Shown: piece by piece, positions 47,458 through 58,800 of the stretch
How the letters are laid out: each line of letters begins with the position of its first letter
Position numbering within the stretch: the first letter of the stretch is position 1
Source of the DNA: Lindgomyces ingoldianus
Lineage: Eukaryota > Ascomycota > Dothideomycetes > Pleosporales > Lindgomycetaceae
Direction: 5' to 3'
Assembly (NCBI RefSeq): GCF_010093535.1
Contig: NW_022985173.1
Location: 570,876-634,875 of the forward strand
DNA length: 64,000 nucleotides
The notes under the pieces: generated by a model
What the model was told of the DNA's origin: nothing
Databases searched by the model: none
The model's input: the letters and a program-made list of their open reading frames with translations, nothing else
Translations under genes and position numbers: made by a program

Positions 47458-48314
47458 CCAGGTTTCCACGCCTCATCTCCCAATCCTTGCACCCACGTGA
47501 CCTTGCACTGCTACTAACCCGGTCGTCACCGGGCGAATCGAAACTTTGCTGTCGGATCGCTGAATTATATATCGTTCGGCGATAAGATATTATACAATTG
47601 CAGACGCGTTAACGGTCGTGACGCACGAACTTGACGCATCCGTAGCCGCTCGGCGGCAGAGAGGCACGCAGAAAAGAGGACCTTATACTAGCGAGAATGT
47701 CTTCCACCTCAAGGCTTTCTTGCCTAATCGAGTAGTCAAGGATCGGTAGGGCTGGGGGCCCCTGGTTAGGTCTACCGAGTTATATAAGATGATTATTAGA
47801 TCGCCGCTAGTAAGTCATTTCCGCTATAGGCAATTAAGATTGGCCCAATACTAGAGCGATTAGCAGCAGATCCCGTACTTCTTATAAACGTACTTACCAC
47901 TGCGAACTGAATAATGTCCTCTGTATTGGGTTACAACGATTAGAGAATTTTCCGTCTGCTCTAAGATCGACATTCCTTTTGTCTATCCCCGTGGGATAGC
48001 TTTTCGCTTGTGGTGATTTCATGCCAAATGTCTGGCTCGCTTCATGTCGTGAAGTCTGACTGTCAGGTAGGGAGGAGGTTATGAGAGAGACGGGTACGCA
48101 TTGATCGATCTGTCTGATCTCGTCTGTGTGTGATCTGTGTAATCTCTGACTGTCTTCTGTGACGCTCTTCTGGCGTTATTTTCGCCTGTATTTAGGAGGG
48201 CGGATAACTGCGTATTTTGCCTCCTTAGTGTTCAGCTTACAAGATATGACCAATATGCCTATTATGGCCATTCTTGCTTAGACATGCCCTGACTGATATG
48301 GATCTGACCAATGC
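47458..48314. other. Intergenic region downstream of HET pseudogene
   Basis: Normal composition; no open reading frame with recognisable domains. 48061-48160 contains repeated tctgatct / gtgatctgt words. Confidence 0.35.
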
Positions 48315-49945
48315 TTAGCAACCTGGCTTCCTAGCTGACCAACAAAGTCTTGCCTTCGTGGGAGTGAGCTCGTCGTCCTTAGATTCTAGCAAATGGCATT
48401 GTAAAGGCAATTGCTTCGTAAAGTTCCAGAGGCATAATTCTCGAGCGAGCCTCGTTGATATCAATCGCTTCTTAGATGAATAATTTACCAAGGGCATCCG
48501 TTTGTCATAAAAGCTTCGGAACTAGGACACGATGCTGTCTCCTAGTGCGTATACCTGGCCCGTATCAATCGAATAGGCTCCCTTGAACTCTAGAGTGGAA
48601 ATTCTCGTGACTACCCCAGACGATTTCGGATCCAGCTCTTATATTATTATCACCGTTGCGATCGGTATACTTACAAACAAAGCCGGGTTTAGGCTCACTA
48701 GAATGGCTGCGTAGCATGTGAAGCAGCCAACTCTCGAATACTGCCCATCCTCGCGACGACTTAAAAGTAGGCTGACTGACCATTCGTTCTTCTCGGATCG
48801 CTGGATATGAAGGAGGTAGATAGATCGATCTTGTCTAAAGGAGCCTAAATCTTTGTCTAGCCGATTTTAGACATGGATAGCTTTAGTAAAAGTAGTAAGA
48901 CGGTCGTTAGTAACCCTTATTTTGTGCTCATTCTCAATCGTTCCGCTGAGCATTAGACCTTTAATAGTCACACTGCTGGACGTGACTGGACCGAAGCGAC
49001 CATTCGAATCTTTAAGAGTGACGTTGATAAGGATGAATCTCACTACATCGACAACTCCGCGCTTATAGCCTAGGCAAGGCTGTACTGGATAGTCCACCGA
49101 TGCCTATAACTAGGAAGGTCCGAAGCTAGGCAAACAGGTGATGCTAGTATTTGATATATAGCAAAACTATAACAATGATTTTAGTAGGGTCGACTTCCAC
49201 AGCCCAGTCATATAATTATTATTAGAAACAGCACGCATCCTCTCCGCGATACCTATAACCGCTGGTAGTCGATCTTCGGCTAAAGTGAGTTCGCGCGAGG
49301 TATACTGCTGAATGACAAGATTCTATTATTCAAAGGTGGTGAGACTTTTGGACGAATTGCGCTTTACTACTGCCTGTGACGTGGCGTTCTAGACTATATC
49401 GTTATATTCAACTCTTTCCGCCAGGCCATCAGCTTTATGGGCAGTATAGCACAGCCACCGAGTTTGCATAGAGCGATAATATAAGATTCTAGACGCCAGC
49501 AGCCTCTCTTAGAAAGCCCATACTCGTATTAAAAGTGGTTCCTCAGGCTCGCGGATTCGAGGCACAAGGACGACGCTGCCAGCGCCCCCGGCGGGAGAGA
49601 TGTAGGGTAGTCTAAAGATAGAGTCCTGTTTCTCATAACCAAGAGGCGTTCGGTCGTGTAGAAATCCATCATTTACGCTTGGAGCTCGAGATGCTAGTAA
49701 GGTAATTGTCGCGTTACTATAGACGTACGGCATTCGATCAATCTCCAGGGCCTTATCTTAATCATCGTACTTGACAATTGAAAGCGCATCAATCCAGAGG
49801 TATTTCAGACCAAGCTTTTCGGTCGCAAAGACAGCTTGTTGGAGCGTTAGTAGGAGGTCGGTAAAGTTGATGCACGTCATGTGCCAGGGCAGAGTGTTCC
49901 TGGTGGTTCGGACGTCACAAGTGGGAGAGTGGGGTCCAAATAAAT
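48315..49945 (-). pseudogene. HET-domain (heterokaryon incompatibility) pseudogene
   Basis: A single minus-strand frame of about 540 codons has the hallmarks of a HET protein: LPWHMTCINFTDLLLTLQQA, KYLWIDALSIVKYDD, MPYVYSNATITLLASRAP, GFLHDRTPLG, then YYRSMQTRWLC, ELTLAEDRLPAVIGIAERM, GRFGPVTSSS near 49000 and a C-terminal half ending at TAA 48315. HET proteins trigger cell death after fusion of unlike fungal strains. The frame contains eleven TAA/TAG codons (for example 49758-49760, 49509-49511 and 48867-48869) and no frameshift. Several stand where Gln or Trp is expected (WAF-ERLLASR). The 5' end is less certain: an intron or decayed start may lie at 49930-50000. Confidence 0.85.
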
Positions 49946-50192
49946 AGATTTACGAAAGTATAATAAAGCTAAAGAAGGGAAAGAAATCTCCGTCGTGACG
50001 TGCGGAGTTGAAGTACTGCGCACGGCCGAAGGCCTTAATAGTTCCTCGCTCGCAGGCGCCTTGGCTGACTGCTACATTGACTGCTATATTGACTGTCGTT
50101 CCGGTCGAACTCCTGCTGGGGCTTAGCCCCAGCCTTCTTTCTGGGCCTAGCCCGTGACAATAGTCTCTAGTCTCGGCTTACCATAGATTGCT
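49946..50192. other. Spacer upstream of HET pseudogene
   Basis: Contains a small hairpin-like run, ctggggcttagccccag (50113-50129), and repeated gactgctac / gactgctat words at about 50080. It may hold the decayed 5' part of the HET gene. Confidence 0.35.
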
Positions 50193-51127
50193 TCAAGAGT
50201 GCCCCACAAAAGATTCCAATTCCTGGCGATTAGCTCGAATTGCGGCCGCCGTGATTCCTTCTGAGTAAATTTTCGCAAATTCAGTTACGCATTCATATGC
50301 CGTTATTTGGTTGCCGTCTCTAAAGACAGCCCGCCACTCGAATTCATCTGACCCTTTACGTTCCGACCACTGGATCTGATTGGACCCTTTTATCCACTTG
50401 ACCATGCCATCGAACTGGAGAAGATTGCCGCTCCTTGACCGATGCTCTCTCAGTATAGTGTGTTAGGGTTTCAGAACGAAGGTGCCTACCTAAAGAGAAT
50501 AACGGTTTGTGGGTTCTCAAGGAACTGTCGTAGAGATACTCGAATAGCTTCTTGCCAATTCTTCAATATCTCGGTGTCGTATTCTTTGCCTTTTTTCTAC
50601 TTTGATCTTAGCGTTGTCTCCAACGTTTTTTCATGACTATTGCTTGCCTTATACGTCAGCACCGGGGCTAGTCTCCCGACACCTACCATGAGGTAGGTGG
50701 TGCCTCGTCATCGTACGGGTTTGCGATCTTCTAGTTGCAGAGCGTTTCTGGCGCTACTGTTGAAGAGAATGCTATCATCGGTGTATGCTGTCCGGTGCGT
50801 ACCGTCGCTGGCGAAATTGATGCCCTGAAGGCTCTCTGACAGTCGTGAACTTAATAAAATCGCCCAGGCGCTACAGGTTCCCCATCCTTCTCTCCACATC
50901 TTTTCTAGGTCTTCATCGCTCGCCTCTTCAACTGCATCAAGGAGTGTTTTGTAGAGCGAGGCATCGGCCTTAACCTCTTCGGCGGTCCTTTTCAGAAACT
51001 CGTAAGGGCTAAGTTTCGAACGGCGTCCAAAGAATTCTAGGTATAGAAAATTGGTAAAGACGGTCTTAGGCCAAGTATCGAGCGCTAGAGCTTTCGCCCT
51101 TTCCCACTTCCCTGTCGTTGACTCCAT
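50193..51127 (-). CDS. Hypothetical protein with GxC motif, three exons
   Basis: Exons 50717-51127, 50490-50596 and 50193-50448 join in phase across introns of 120 nt (gtacga...aagtag) and 41 nt (gtaggc...ctaac...ctgag), giving 774 nt, 257 residues. I do not recognise the family. It is acidic and helical in the first 80 residues, with EGWGTCSAWAI around Cys85, HRTAY at His111 and LFNSSA near residue 123. A Cys-His-Asn/Asp order like that occurs in papain-like and transglutaminase folds, but this is only a suggestion. The C-terminal part is GMVKWIKGSNQIQWSERK, then YSEGITAAAIRANRQEL. An in-frame stop precedes the ATG unless upstream exons splice in at the ag before 51136. It could be the 3' part of the gene at 51499-51989. 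Confidence 0.5.
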
Positions 51128-51498
51128 CGTAAATTGCTGAGCAGAGAAAACGGGATTGCTTGTTTACAAAACTTCGACCGTGTCGCTCTACAGCTGCAAC
51201 TGTGTCAGATGAAAAATTTCCACAAGCGCTCCTTCCTTTCATAGCATTCCAGGTCGACATCTGTGGGTTCCTCCCATTTGCGGACCAAACTTCCACCATT
51301 ATGAAAACTCGGCAAGTTGCAAGATAAGCGCCTGCGGATGTAATATTAAGAATTAGACGAGGAAGAAAAGGGCTCGTAGATGCGATGATGGTTTGATTTC
51401 ATCTTAATAATGCTGCTATCTTGTTAACAGATACACTTCTATCTTACTCAATCGATCTTGCTACATCCGCAGCCATCAACCCACCTCGCTACGCATAC
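51128..51498 (-). other. Possible middle exons, unresolved
   Basis: The minus strand holds a reading 51066-51299 (VEVWSANGRNPQMSTWN) and, in another frame, LVRKWEEPTDVDLECYERKE (about 51219-51278). Either may be an exon joining the genes on each side. Candidate splice sites exist (tgttaac...gatag, ccgcag), but none gave a unique consistent model. Confidence 0.35.
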
Positions 51499-51989
51499 CT
51501 GCTCCTTATAATTCTCGTATTCGACATCCGGAGCCCAATTATTGTCGCCTTCCGGCTCATCACCTTCCGGCTCGTCGCCTTCTGACTCGTCGGAGCCTAC
51601 AAATATGTCAGCAAGAGTAGAGACAAGAGAACGGGGCATCGGCGTATTATACTATAATCTAGGCCGAATTGCTTAAAGTAGGCGACGCGCTCCTCATGAG
51701 GCATGTCGCGGATTCGCTTGAATTCCGTAAACGAGGTGCTTTCAACATCCCAGTCGCTAGGTTGGGACAGATTGGTGGTTGTTGTGGGCGGCGGCTTAGT
51801 GGACTCGGGTTTGGGATTGTCTGCGCCGTCGATGCTTTGGGAGGAGTTTGGTGATGGCAGCGACCATGGATTTCCTGCTTCGGATTTTTGCGCTTTTCGT
51901 TGTTGTGGAGGCTCATTGCATTGTTTCTTCGCTACAGCGACCTTGTCGGGTGGTGAGCTACTGGGCTTTCGCTTTGACGGAGAAGACAT
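51499..51989 (-). CDS. Hypothetical protein, N-terminal exons, Ser/Pro-rich then acidic repeat
   Basis: Exon 1 (51653-51989, ATG at 51989, MSSPSKRKPSSSPPDKVAVA) and exon 2 (51499-51596) are joined over a 56-nt intron with good signals (gtataa, branch gctgac, ttgtag). They encode 145 residues: a Ser/Pro/Lys-rich disordered start with possible nuclear-localising basic runs, the segment FTEFKRIRDMPHEERVAYFK, then an acidic tandem GDEPE repeat (51539-51578) and NNWAPDVEYENYKEQ. A strong donor (cag-gtatgc) follows at 51498, so more exons are expected. Probably the 5' end of one gene with 50193-51127. Family not recognised. Confidence 0.55.
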
Positions 51990-52189
51990 TTTTCAAACGC
52001 TAGGTGTAGGATGTTGTTGGGATGCACAGGAAGTGACCAGCGAAAATGTAGTCTTTTGAAGACTGGCCAAGACCCATGATGGCCCGGTGGCCATTACCTA
52101 GTTAACTAAGTTATGACTCAGGGTATTAGTGCCGTACGGCGGACTGTTAGCTGGTGATGGGAAAAAACCAATCGCTAATTTAAAAATTC
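51990..52189. other. Likely promoter region between hypothetical gene and G4 LTR
   Basis: About 200 bp of normal composition upstream of the ATG at 51989. ggcccggtggcc (52081-52092) is a near palindrome. No other feature is seen. Confidence 0.35.
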
Positions 52190-52590
52190 TGTACCCTGCA
52201 CCTATACATCCCTAATTGTAGCCTTTAGCTACTTACAACTTTATAATTATTTTATACACATTTATACATATTAATTTTATAATGCCTAGTAAGTGTCTTC
52301 TAAATAGTTACATTATATAAGTGCTTACTAGCATAGTAGCGACGTAGGAGAACGTCCTAAGATTAACCTTAACCTGTACTAGCTCTATGTGAGAGCACTG
52401 TGAAGCAGGAAGCGTGAAGCGCAGAAGGGGGTACAGGATAGTATTGATAGACGAATCCTTGAGGAGACTTAGGGGTTCGTAAGAGGATATATATATATGT
52501 GCTAGGGCACGTGACAGGACGTCATGTGCCCAAGGCTAGGCCGAGGGCTCTCTAGGGAGAGTCTGAGGCATGTCCAAGTTGACCGTGACA
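52190..52590 (-). repeat. G4 3' LTR, GC-balanced
   Basis: On the minus strand it starts TGTCACGGTCAACTTGG (at 52590). The outer end is uncertain: tgtaccctgc at 52190 or tgtagccttt at 52217. A TATA-like atatatatatat (52488-52499) follows cacgtgacagg-type words. It is far less RIPed than the interior of the element. Confidence 0.65.
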
Positions 52591-52607
52591 TGGCCCCCCT
52601 CCTTCTG
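52591..52607 (-). promoter_or_regulatory. G4 polypurine tract
   Basis: Minus-strand cagaaggaggggggcca abuts the LTR, as in other Gypsy elements. Confidence 0.75.
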
Positions 52608-55266
52608 CAGGTCGTCCTCGATCCTGCGATTAGATAGGTAGGATATTATAGTAACTTAGACTAGCCCCAGGCGGACCTGCAGTGGGGACTGTACAGGCTA
52701 CGCCTAAGTAGTACTTATTACTAGTAACTAAACTCTAGAAAACCTTAGTAAAGAAAAACTATGTCTAAAAAAGTATAACTAAAAAAGTTAGAACATTATT
52801 ACTAGCGCTGTAGCTACTAATATAGGGCGTTCTTATCTTATTAGGTTAAGCCTAATAGGCTTATAAAAGCTAAGTAAAGCAGATAGTTTATAATTAAAAA
52901 GCCTACTTTTATAAAAGTAACTTAAAATTATAACTTTTTTTTTTTACTATCTAGTTAAGGTCTACTTTTAAAGGTCTTAAAGTTTTAGTTTTAGTACTTA
53001 TAAGTACTATAAGGCATCTATAGATGCACTGCTCTTGCGCAGGTAGTTTTTTTAAATGTAGTAGTTAATTACTAGGTTTTTTTTATTAAAAAAATAGTTA
53101 TTAGTAAGCTTATAATATTATAATTTTATTTAAAATAGCTTAAAGTTTTAATGTATTACTAGAATAGTTCTAAGGTTAGCGCTGTAAAGCTTCTAAGACT
53201 AAATCTATAGCTGCTCTAGTCTAAAGTTACAAGTGCTAAATAGAGAGGTGTAGTGCTATATAAGCAAGTTGTTCTACTAGTTCTTTTAAGTACTAATAAA
53301 TTAGTGCTTTAGAGATATCTCTGTACATAAAATGCTTAAGAATAATGCTTTTAATATATTACTATTTACTAAAAGTAGTTACTTTTTTAGTTAGTTAAGT
53401 GTAAGTATAAGTAATAGTTTCTTTAAGCTATTTATATATTTTCTTATTTCTCTAATATTTTATACTAAGTAAGTTATAGGCAGTAAGGCTTTAAGGCAAC
53501 TTTAGACCTTACATAAAGTAGAAAAAGTAAGTGTAGGTTTAAGTATAAAACACTATTTTTACTACTTTTAAACCTTTTTTTTTTTACTTTTACTTTAGCT
53601 TCTCTCTAACTAGTCTTTTTAGCTATAACTTTTTTTTTTTTACTATGCCTATTACATCTCTTGCCTAGTGCTTTAAAGAGGAGATTTCTACATATGTCTA
53701 TAAGCTTCTGCCTTACTTAGAGCTTTAGCTGCTACTTATTTAGAAATAGTGCTGTAGCTATGTTACTATGCTGTTATTTAAAAAAAGTAGTAAAAAGCCT
53801 TTAGCTTTTAATTTTTACATAGCTATAAATACTAGTGTGTGTATAAAAAGCACACTATTTAGTGTTTATAAAGGCTGTGTTAATAGAAAAGCAGGTAGCT
53901 ATATAAAAGTAAGTTTTTTAAAGCTTTTTAAGTTCATGCTAACTATGTACAGCTTAATCCCTACTTCTGCTGCGCTAGAAATATTCTTTAGTACTATATT
54001 AACTAAGCTTTTAACTATAATAGACGCGCTATTAAAACTATAAGTAACCTAAGTTAAAAACTTAACTTAGACACTAAAGCTTAGCTTTGCTATTAAAAAG
54101 ATGTTTTTTTATACACTTTAGCCTTTAAAAAGCATATTAATGCATACTTCTAGTAGCTAAAGCATAAGACTAAGGGCTTTACGCTAGCAGAGTATACCTA
54201 GTAGTGTTAGGTTTTCTAGAAATATAACTATAAGTAGTATAAAGTATGTCTTAGTATTATAAGTTATTTAGATTATAGCTAACTTTACTTTAAAGTAGTC
54301 TTAGTAGTGTTAGTAAGAACTATCTAAATAATACTATTATTTAGTTTAAGTTTAAGGCAATTTTTTTTAAAAACAGCTGCGCAACTAACTAGAAAAAATA
54401 GTAGTACTACTATAGGCTAAATATACCTGCTGCTAAAGAGGTAAGCTTACTAGTTATAAATTAGTAGTTTAGTATAGCATAAATAAATTAAAAGTGTGTA
54501 AAACTTTTATTTTACTAAAAAAGTAGCTAGTAATGTTTTTAGAAATCTTTAAGATGTTTCTGTTATATATATAGATAATACCTAGTCTAGACTTTACCTA
54601 GGACCTCTCTAAGTCTAGTAGGGCCCTAGATAGTACCTTTAATACAGACATTTACACTTTGCTTTAGGTTATAACCTTATAAGCTACATAAAGTTAAAAT
54701 TTTATAGTAAAAAGTATAAGTTATTACTTTATTCTTTTTTTATTTATATACTAACTTTTTTTAGTAATTCTTACATTATAGAGTTTAGATTGCATTAGGT
54801 TTTGCTGTAAGTGCTAAAGTTAGTATAGTTATCCTCTAAGAGGTACCTATAAGTGTAGTGTTTAGCTATTACTTTTATTATAATGTATTACATAAAGTAA
54901 GCTAATAATTTTAAAAAACTTTTTTATAGTTATTAAAGTGTTTTTTAAGTTTTTAAGTAAAGTTTTTAAAAGGCTACTTAAGCTACTTTATAAAAAACTG
55001 TTATTTTACCTTTAAATCTTTATGTTTAAAAATTTCTTTAACTTTATAGTAGTCTTTACTATCTGTCTCTAGAATGTGTATAGGCCTAGGCTAGAAAAGC
55101 TTTTCTTAAAGAAGCTTATTCTATTGCTCTAGCAGTAAAACATAAAAGATAAAATAAATTTTTTACATTAATTATAGTAAGTCTAGCTAGTATGCTAGCT
55201 TTTTAATTTTTTTAAGTACTTTAAAAAGTCTTAGGTATGTTACATTAAGCTTTTTTAATAAATACT
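52608..55266 (-). pseudogene. G4 integrase-side internal region, RIPed
   Basis: Extremely TpA-rich; coding content is inferred from its place between RT/RNase H and the polypurine tract on the minus strand. The plus-strand reading 53768-54043 is antisense or chance. No domain could be read with confidence. Confidence 0.5.
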
Positions 55267-55271
55267 ATATT
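55267..55271. repeat. Target-site duplication of Copia E, atatt
   Basis: atatt is repeated at 61370-61374. Confidence 0.88.
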
Positions 55272-55537
55272 TGTTGAATGGACCCTCTGCTAGCTAGCAC
55301 TTGGTGTCAGCAAATGCGTACGAGACGGAGAGGTTTGCACGGTGTAAACATCGCACAGGGGTGTTAGGTAACTAGTGTTGATTGCTTCTTGTTTTTCCTC
55401 TGTACAGAGAAAAAGGGGGATATCTAGATGTTCGCGCACAGAGGTTCGCGCACAAGCATCATGTGACATAGATACGTGATCCTGCTCGTGCGTGATTGCT
55501 CGTATCTAGGCCGCGACGCTGCTGCTGCGTACAGACA
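55272..55537 (-). repeat. Copia E 3' LTR (type 2)
   Basis: 266 bp. On the minus strand it starts TGTCTGTACGCAGC and ends GGTCCATTCAACA. One arm of the inverted repeat is mutated (gcacaagca) while the other is intact (tgctcgtgc when read on the same strand). Confidence 0.92.
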
Positions 55538-55899
55538 CTGGCAACTTTTCTTTTTATCTAAAGAGTTGCCTTCTGTACACGTTACCTCCCTTCTGTCTAT
55601 GTAGGTCTATCTAATTACGTTCTGCCTTTACTCTACCCTATTTATTAGGACTTGCCTTAGTAATGCTGTGCGTTAGAATAGGCTAGTTGCGCTATGTAAA
55701 TAGCTCTTCTCTTCTTTATCCTTTGCTTTCTAAGCCCTGCTGTACAATCCCCTGGCTCTTTTCTCTTTTTGTACAGTGCTGACAGTGACAGATCCTTATA
55801 ATAAGAAAGATAAGTGCGTACAACAAAAAAAACAAAACAAAGAGAAATAGGCCTTATACAAAGGCGTTGTTAGTCTAGTTAGTCTAAGGCATCTTTGCG

Positions 55900-58800
55900 C
55901 ACAGGATCTAGCTAGTCCACAGATGCTTCTATTATTAATCTACCTTATCTTAGCGATTTCCCTCTTCTTGTACAATTCGCGGAGTGACATGATGTTAATC
56001 ATGAGTCGCTTTTCGCTAGTAGTGCCTAGCTTGACAAGGCAATTGTACAGAGACCTTAAATCTGTGCAGATTACTACTAGGATTAGTAGCAGTTTAAGCG
56101 TTTGTATAATTTGCTGTAGAGTTGTACTAAGGGCAATTGCATTATTAAACCCTCTAACTATTCTATATAGTTTACTAGTAAGGACACTCCTAGTTACTCT
56201 TTTACACTTAGTAGAATTCTAGTGTATAATGTTGCCTAGTATTTTAAAGTAGTTGCTTTACTCTGTACAGTCCTTATTACCTAATACAATTAAGAATCCT
56301 AGCTGTAAGCTAAGGTCCTTGTTGTTAGCAAATAATCTATCTGTAAAGATAAACAGCTTCGCACAATTAAGCTGCAATAGTAGAAAGGTAAGACTGCACT
56401 TACTATTATTTATCTGCTATTAGATTTATGTGTTAAGTGTGTTAATATTATTATGCAAAGGGTCTATAGTTTATGCAGCAATAGACAGGTTAAATGCTGC
56501 CTCTAGTTAACATATAGATGCAATGTATGCCTCTCTTGCATGTTGCTTAATATATTGTTGTGCAGCATCCTTGTCCTTTAGGTTAATTATATAAAAGTAG
56601 CTTACTTATCCCTTCTAAGTAAGAACTACTATGTTGTGCGTAAGTTTAATCCTTCTACTGTTAAACTTAATAGGCTGCTTCTCTGCTAGAATAGTTTTAC
56701 CCTTTGCATAGAACTTTACTTTCTGCAGTTTCTTCTCTTCTCTTTGCGCAAAATCCTTTGTTATAATGCTTAAAGTGTTATCTGTTTGTAGGCTAGTAAT
56801 ACTAAAAGTGTGCTCTCTTTTATTAGTAATTAAGAGGTAGGGGTTGTATAAAAAGATGTGCATGCGCAGCTTTTCTTTATAGTAGTTATAGTATGTCTTA
56901 AACTAATACAGTCCTAATTTAGCAGCTCTATACAAGGGTTGTACAACTTAGAGTATTATATTTAGTAGAAAGCTCTAGCGCATCTTCTTTAGTAGCTTTG
57001 TGTACAGCGTGCGCATAAGCTTATCTGTTAATTAGATGTATGCTTATATAATATCGCGCAGTTTAAAATGCATTCTGTATGTAGCTCTTAGGCTTGCTCC
57101 TATAGCTAAGAGTAGTCTCTAGCTTATCCTCTAGATAGTTAGTAACTAGGTAAGAATTTCTCTCTTCTCTTTGTCTAAGTGGCTAGCAAACACTAGGCAG
57201 GATTTCTTATATAGTTAGGTTGTTTTGCCTTTTACTTTTTATACAAGGCAAAGGTTAAAAATCTAACCTTTATGCCTTATTAGGTTGTACGCTATAACCT
57301 TAAAAGTGCTGTTAGTAATTAGGGTGTCTATCTCTATGCAGTCTAATTCCTTAAATAGTTCTTTAGGTGTAGTAATCACACTGTCTGTACAGAGCTTAAT
57401 AGACAAGGCCTAATTATCCTTCTCCTTCTAGGTTAGGAATACCTAGTCTAGACTTTGTGCAGGTTTCCTTTGCCTTTTACTTCTCCTAGTATCTATATCT
57501 TCCCTTTGCACTAGTGCGGCATTACTATCCTAAGGGGCTTAGTCTGTAGTGGGCTCTAGTTCTGCCTCTACAACATTTTTATAGGGCTGTTCTCTCTTTC
57601 TCTTCTTTAGAAGATCCCTTTGTACAGGGATTAGTTTATCTAGGTTATCTGTTGCAGGTAAGTTGTCTTTCTCCTTTTCTCTATAGTACAGTTTAGCCTA
57701 TGTATATTAGAGCTTTAGTAGGCTATTCTTTCTCTTAATAATAATGTCTCTCCCTTTAATGCTCTTAATTTTATACAGGCTAGTCTAGCCTTTCTTCTCC
57801 TTCTATGCTATAATCTCTAAGCTAAGGGGGAGGTTAAGAACTTTGTGTGTTGTAGGGCTATTATAAGTGTTAATTGCACAATTAATGTTTACTTTTGCAT
57901 AGTTCTTTTAAAGTATCTTTATTACCTTTTATACAGTGCTTACTTGTGTAATAATGTCTAGCAATAGTAGAGAGTCTAGGTTAATTCTTAGGTATGCTCT
58001 AAAGACTAGCAGTGTAGGTACTAGACTGTGTGGGCCAGCTGTGTTGTTTAGAGCCTTAACTGCCATCTGCAGGATGGCCTTATTATCTGTACAGTCACCT
58101 AGCTTAGTCTTTAGGATGTTAAACACTTGTTAGAGAGGTGTGTGCGCGCGCTTAACCTTTCTAACTGCCTAATGTGCTTCTACAGGCATCTGCCTACATG
58201 TAGCTCCTACAATCTTTGCATAAGCTTAAAAATCCTCTAAAGCAAAGTTTGTACTAGGGTTATGCATAATGTAGTCTAGGGGTCCTTAATAGGTGTTAAT
58301 CTAGCATTTGCACAGTGCATCCTAGGTATCTTGTGCAGACATAGATTTTAGGAATGTGGCAGCCTAAAATAATGTGTCTACATTAATAACATGTAAGACA
58401 TCCCTATTATTAATTTATATAACATTAATAATAACTTTATAGTTAAAGTAAGTGTTATCCTTAATTATAAACTTAAATCTTTATAGGGCCTAGTTGTATA
58501 ATTAGCAGAGGTAGCAGAACTTCTTAATCTCTTCTAGCACTGCAGCATTAATGTTGTAGCCGGCGCTGGTTAGCATCTTCTAGAGTCTCTTTGTGCAGGG
58601 GTGTCTAAATTAGCAGTGGAGGCGGTGGAGTTCTAATTTAGTAAAGAAAGACATAGATTCTTTCTTACTAATATTAAAAAAAAAGTGTCTCTATTTTTGT
58701 ACAACAGGTACAGTAGTTTTGTCTTTGCGTACAATAACATTTAGAATGTTGTTAAAGTATGCACCTATTTAGTCTGCGTCTGCTAGAGACAGTAGGAACA

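Noticed and set aside
53768..54043. Plus-strand 91-codon frame in the AT-rich G4 interior
   Set aside because: It lies antisense to the element, has low-complexity Leu/Lys/Ile composition, and matches no domain.
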